Positions 44,601 to 46,551 of a stretch of DNA of 46,551 bases are shown here, in pieces. Both the position numbers and the translations under genes were made by a program. The notes under the pieces are model-generated. The model saw nothing but the letters and a program-made list of their open reading frames with translations. It searched no databases and had not been told where the DNA came from. The stretch spans positions 1 to 46,551 of the forward strand of contig REEQ01000157.1 of the NCBI GenBank assembly GCA_007695005.1. Reading direction: 5' to 3'. Source of the stretch: Wenzhouxiangellaceae bacterium. GTDB taxonomy: Bacteria > Pseudomonadota > Gammaproteobacteria > Xanthomonadales > Wenzhouxiangellaceae. Position 1 is the stretch's first letter. The number at the start of each line of letters is the position of its first letter.

Positions 44601-45951
44601 CACCATCGCTGCGTCTGCGCATACGTCGCAGGCCACCGTGATCCAGCGCCAGCCACAGATATTCGCGATCCTGCAGGCGCTGCTCGGCAATACCCCGCAC
44701 GATGTTCAGACCGGCAAAGGGAACTGTGCCCAGCGCACTGCGATCGGCAATGTGCTGAAACCGATGTCTGCTGGCAGAGTAACGCGCCAGGCCACCCAGC
44801 CGACTGCCCACCCATACCGAACCGTCCTCATTGACGAAGGCAACGTAGCCGGCACCCAGCGTCGTCGGTGGGATGCTGTAGCTGTCACGCGGATCATGAT
44901 TGAACACCTGAAAACGGTCTGTAGCCGCAGACCAGCGGGCGACGCCGTACTGACTGGTAAACCAGAGATCCCCGTTGGGGTGCTCGACCATGCGGATGCG
45001 CTGGCGGGTATTCTCATCCTGGCGGATGCGGCCACCGGCATATATCAGCTCCCACCGATCCGATCCTGGCCAATACCGCACCAGATGGGTCGACATGAAC
45101 AACCACAAAGCGCCATCGCTGCTGACATGCACCGCGCTGGTGCGCTCGCCCTCCAGCCCCAGGCGCTCCAGGCTCACCCGTCGCTTGATCGTCTCGGTCA
45201 CAGGGTCAAACAGGGCCAGCTCCTCATCCAGAGCCAGCGCCAGCAAACCGTCAGCACTTACAGCAACCGCACTGTGAATCCGGTACTCCGGCGCCCGATC
45301 CAGAGCCAGCACCCGGCGCAGCCCGGTGTCCTCGGCTTCATGGACCCACAATCCGGCACCGTTGAGCAGCCAAAACCTGCCGACCTGATCAACTACAGCA
45401 GAGCGTCGTGAGTGTTGCTGACGCTGCACCGGCTCGGCAAAGGGCAACCAGTGGATCGACTGCGTCTCGGGCCGCCAGACGCCAACCCCGTCCGACCCCT
45501 CCAGATACAGCCGCTCATCGACCGCTTCACCCAGGATGCGCAGAGATCGTGACCCCTGCGCAGTTGCTGATGCCGGCAAGGGGAATCGCTCGGCCCGGCC
45601 AGAACGGGTGTCGAATCGGTTCAGACCATCGCGAGTCGCTACCCAGAGCAGACCATTGCCAGCAAGCTTCAAATCAGAGATGGCGCTATGGCTCAAGGAA
45701 CCGGCATCGGCAGGGTCATGACGCCAGGAAACGAAACGGTAGCCGTCGAAACGATCGAGCCCGAACTGGGTGCCAAACCAGAGAAAGCCGTCACGGCACT
45801 GGGCAATCCCGTGTATCGACGACTGCGACAAGCCGTGGGCCATGGAAATGCGCTGAAAACGGACCTCATCATCAAGGACCAGCTCGGCAAAGGCACTCGG
45901 CAACCAGGCCATGGCAGCCAGGACCAGGCCACTCAGTTGAATCCTGTTCAA
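41680..45951 (-). CDS. One-chain hybrid two-component system: propeller sensor, kinase, receiver, AraC output
   Basis: 1423 aa from the chosen start. A signal peptide (LSGLVLAAMAWLPSAFA) precedes periplasmic propeller repeats over ~650 residues (GFLWFGTQFGLDRFDGY, GLLWVATRDGLNRFD) and a Y_Y_Y domain (AGLDDDWVDAGNQRQ). Then come one membrane helix, HisKA (NVSHEFRTPLTLIQ, His914), HATPase_c (GPGIPEQDQERIFERF, GIGLALV), a receiver (LIISDIMMPGMDGF, Asp1217) and a C-terminal AraC helix-turn-helix (IALDSGFASAQHFTRLF). This is the layout of the hybrid systems known best from Bacteroides, which sense glycans. TTG 45951 is inferred from the signal peptide and AGGT upstream; no in-frame ATG is suitably placed. 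Confidence 0.92.
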   Translation of the reverse strand: MNRIQLSGLVLAAMAWLPSAFAELVLDDEVRFQRISMAHGLSQSSIHGIAQCRDGFLWFGTQFGLDRFDGYRFVSWRHDPADAGSLSHSAISDLKLAGNGLLWVATRDGLNRFDTRSGRAERFPLPASATAQGSRSLRILGEAVDERLYLEGSDGVGVWRPETQSIHWLPFAEPVQRQQHSRRSAVVDQVGRFWLLNGAGLWVHEAEDTGLRRVLALDRAPEYRIHSAVAVSADGLLALALDEELALFDPVTETIKRRVSLERLGLEGERTSAVHVSSDGALWLFMSTHLVRYWPGSDRWELIYAGGRIRQDENTRQRIRMVEHPNGDLWFTSQYGVARWSAATDRFQVFNHDPRDSYSIPPTTLGAGYVAFVNEDGSVWVGSRLGGLARYSASRHRFQHIADRSALGTVPFAGLNIVRGIAEQRLQDREYLWLALDHGGLRRMRRRSDGGYETTASFHALAEPEQRLPGNAVWGVLADPHSSMVWVLERYHLVGIDATSNQVVTQLAVGRGSTPNNAMAWSAGMDRLWLATSAGLRSVRISADRRELSKDEVEPVWPGRSLMSLLVTANGQVLAGARDGVGLHDPSDPGASWFLDGNEHFERGATEVYGLAAHHESGWWLGTREFGLAHLDWGDGEPRLVWYGLEDGLVDMTIYAILPQEDGQLWMSGNNGLMRWDPGSGQVRHFTMPDGIQSLEFNNTVAHVGADGAFFFGGINGVNRFMPGQVAELARPPRLHLQEISVRGQPWRGQLHHAPALILGHDQNDIEIAFVGLQFSDPTRVRYAYRLAGLDDDWVDAGNQRQVRYAGLAPGRYRFYARAANSDGVWSEERLLVAMHVRPPPWQTGLAYTAYTVIALGLLFLAWLLHLNRRKELEALVQRRTAELARQQALSRRQALELERALEARTLFFANVSHEFRTPLTLIQASLDQLDEDGGSAEAIASGRRYLRHLLRLVDQLLDLSRLRLGEAAVQDEPWTVAPVVAATAAAFRSLAEQRDIRLRVSLEDDWMTRCSQTHVEKILLNLLTNALKFSPGGGEIEVTLKGSDEGLELAVRDTGPGIPEQDQERIFERFQRLEWSDQAGIAGAGIGLALVREASLAMGGSVGLTSQPGCGSRFSVHFPGFRGDGRQQPARLISMETLALDSALLQPLAGRVGDDAAAEPASARRAGTLLLVEDHADLRAHICRILKPHWQVLEAADGDSALALARCELPDLIISDIMMPGMDGFALLAQLRNDLATSHIPVLLLTARQDQATRLKGLSLSADDFLAKPFDATELVLRLRRMLDNRERLRRRLQGAPADGPSSAPKLPDLIKGDVEFLAAVRRHVAARFQDPGYGVEQLAEQANVERRTLQRKLKAMTGLTPAAFIRHQRLQHAMALLESTELSVNQIALDSGFASAQHFTRLFSKQYGSPPQRWRQERQSA

Positions 45952-46062
45952 AGCACTACCTGAAATCAGACATGGCAATCCCCTGTGATCCAAGGCAGCT
46001 GACAAAATGACGCGCCAAACCCGGCCTGTCAACCATACGCAACCCACATCAGCGCGATCATC

Positions 46063-46089
46063 TTGGCTGCCGGACGAGCATGCTAAACT
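46063..46089 (+). promoter_or_regulatory. Putative promoter of the DUF3144 gene
   Basis: TTGGCT (46063-46068) and an extended -10, TGC followed by TAAACT (46084-46089), are spaced 15-16 bp. The transcript would start near 46096, about 70 nt before the gene. Confidence 0.35.
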
Positions 46090-46163
46090 ATCGTGCTCGC
46101 TGGCCCTGACTAACCCGCAGGCGCGCAGCGGTTGTTTCAAAGACTTCAGGAATGCAAGCGCTC

Positions 46164-46490
46164 ATGTCAGACAATCAGCAACAGATCGAAGCTCACGCCA
46201 AGGCCACCGACCAGTTCATCCAGCTGGCCAACCGCATGGCCAACGAAGAAGGCGTAGACATCAAGATGGTCTCAGCCGCGCTGATGGCCGCCTCGGGCGT
46301 CTATGCCACCTTCATGGCCGCCGGCAACCAGGGCTTCCTCGCGCCCGGCGGAGTCGAACGGGTCGCCGAGGTCTACAAGCGCAATCTCAGCTACATCCAG
46401 GAGCGCAAAAAAGCAGAGCTCAAGGACCAGGGCCTCGAGGCCAAGCCAGTCGGCCAAATTCAGGCCGAAGCCGAATCCGGCACCCATTGA
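46164..46490 (+). CDS. DUF3144 family small protein
   Basis: 108 aa, helical, soluble, no signal peptide. The stretch DQFIQLANRMANEEG, the Ala/Met-rich middle (VSAALMAASGVYATFMAAG) and VYKRNLSYIQERKKAEL match the DUF3144 family, whose function is not known. The start is taken at ATG 46164 (MSDNQQQ), the usual family N-terminus; ATG 46152, four codons earlier, sits directly behind AGGA and is less likely. A tRNA gene begins 9 bp after the stop. Confidence 0.82.
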   Translation: MSDNQQQIEAHAKATDQFIQLANRMANEEGVDIKMVSAALMAASGVYATFMAAGNQGFLAPGGVERVAEVYKRNLSYIQERKKAELKDQGLEAKPVGQIQAEAESGTH

Positions 46491-46499
46491 CCCCCTCCC

Positions 46500-46551
46500 G
46501 GGCCCTTAGCTCAGTTGGTTAGAGCAGCCGACTCATAATCGGTAGGTCGTA
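46500..46551 (+). tRNA. tRNA with CAU anticodon (elongator Met or Ile2), 3' end outside window
   Basis: The acceptor 5' strand GGGCCCT (46500-46506) is followed by a D-arm GCTC...GAGC, an anticodon stem GCCGA/TCGGT with loop CTCATAA (anticodon CAT) and the variable region. The initiator hallmark (three G-C pairs next to the loop) is absent. The choice between elongator tRNA-Met and the lysidine-modified tRNA-Ile needs the missing 3' part. Confidence 0.9.

Noticed and set aside
41269-45411. 1380-codon plus-strand open frame antisense to the hybrid kinase
   Set aside because: Its product is low-complexity and Gln/Ala/Arg-rich with no domain, while the minus strand encodes a full multidomain kinase. 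Long antisense frames are expected opposite GC-rich genes.

Overview
The window is GC-rich, densely packed chromosomal DNA of a Gram-negative gammaproteobacterium. The lineage is inferred from gene content: a Vibrio-TonB2-like energising operon, a large TonB-dependent receptor with a terminal aromatic residue, GTP-type PEP carboxykinase, RF3, UbiA, BioC, CoaX followed by a SPOR-like protein, and a DAK2-DegV fusion. Together these suggest the Xanthomonadales/Lysobacterales, perhaps close to Wenzhouxiangella. I see no insertion sequence, prophage, CRISPR array or rRNA. One partial tRNA lies at the right edge.

Layout. 1-3915 (-): a propeller-type hybrid histidine kinase, cut by the left edge. 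4104-9759 (-): a six-gene energy-transduction operon, read as DUF3450 protein, TtpC-like ExbB, an ExbB-ExbD fusion, a second ExbD, TonB and a TPR protein. 10222-17455: a TPR/sulfotransferase-like protein, a membrane-anchored family 2 glycosyltransferase, a secreted S9 peptidase and two unrelated 2-oxoglutarate/Fe(II) oxygenases. 17734-20625 (-): a TonB-dependent receptor, presumably powered by an operon such as the one above. 20954-22738 (-): PEP carboxykinase. 22964-23710 (+): a CsgG-like secreted protein, followed by a terminator and 3.6 copies of a 67-bp repeat. 24253-28393: a receptor Ser/Thr kinase divergent from a double-FHA protein that has the layout of an ABC transporter but a degenerate ATPase. 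28433-32636 (-): RF3, a DUF4124/M23 peptidase and L-serine dehydratase.

32757-38665 (+) is a seven-gene run with overlapping gene ends: glutaredoxin-like protein, FakA-FakB (DAK2-DegV) fusion, PlsY, BirA, CoaX, SPOR-like protein and UbiA. It combines acyl-phosphate and phospholipid synthesis with biotin, CoA and ubiquinone functions. 38718-41312 holds ComF, BioC and an FHA-GGDEF diguanylate cyclase. 41680-45951 (-) is a second propeller hybrid kinase with a receiver and an AraC-type output. 46164-46490 (+) is a DUF3144 protein, and a CAU-anticodon tRNA begins at 46500.

The strongest candidates for something new are the kinase/FHA/pseudo-ABC pair (24253-28393), which parallels mycobacterial PknF-Rv1747 but lacks the ATPase motifs; the ExbB-ExbD single-chain fusion beside a second ExbD; the fatty-acid-kinase fusion next to PlsY; and the structured 67-bp repeats. 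All functional assignments come from reading motifs by eye; no database search was run.
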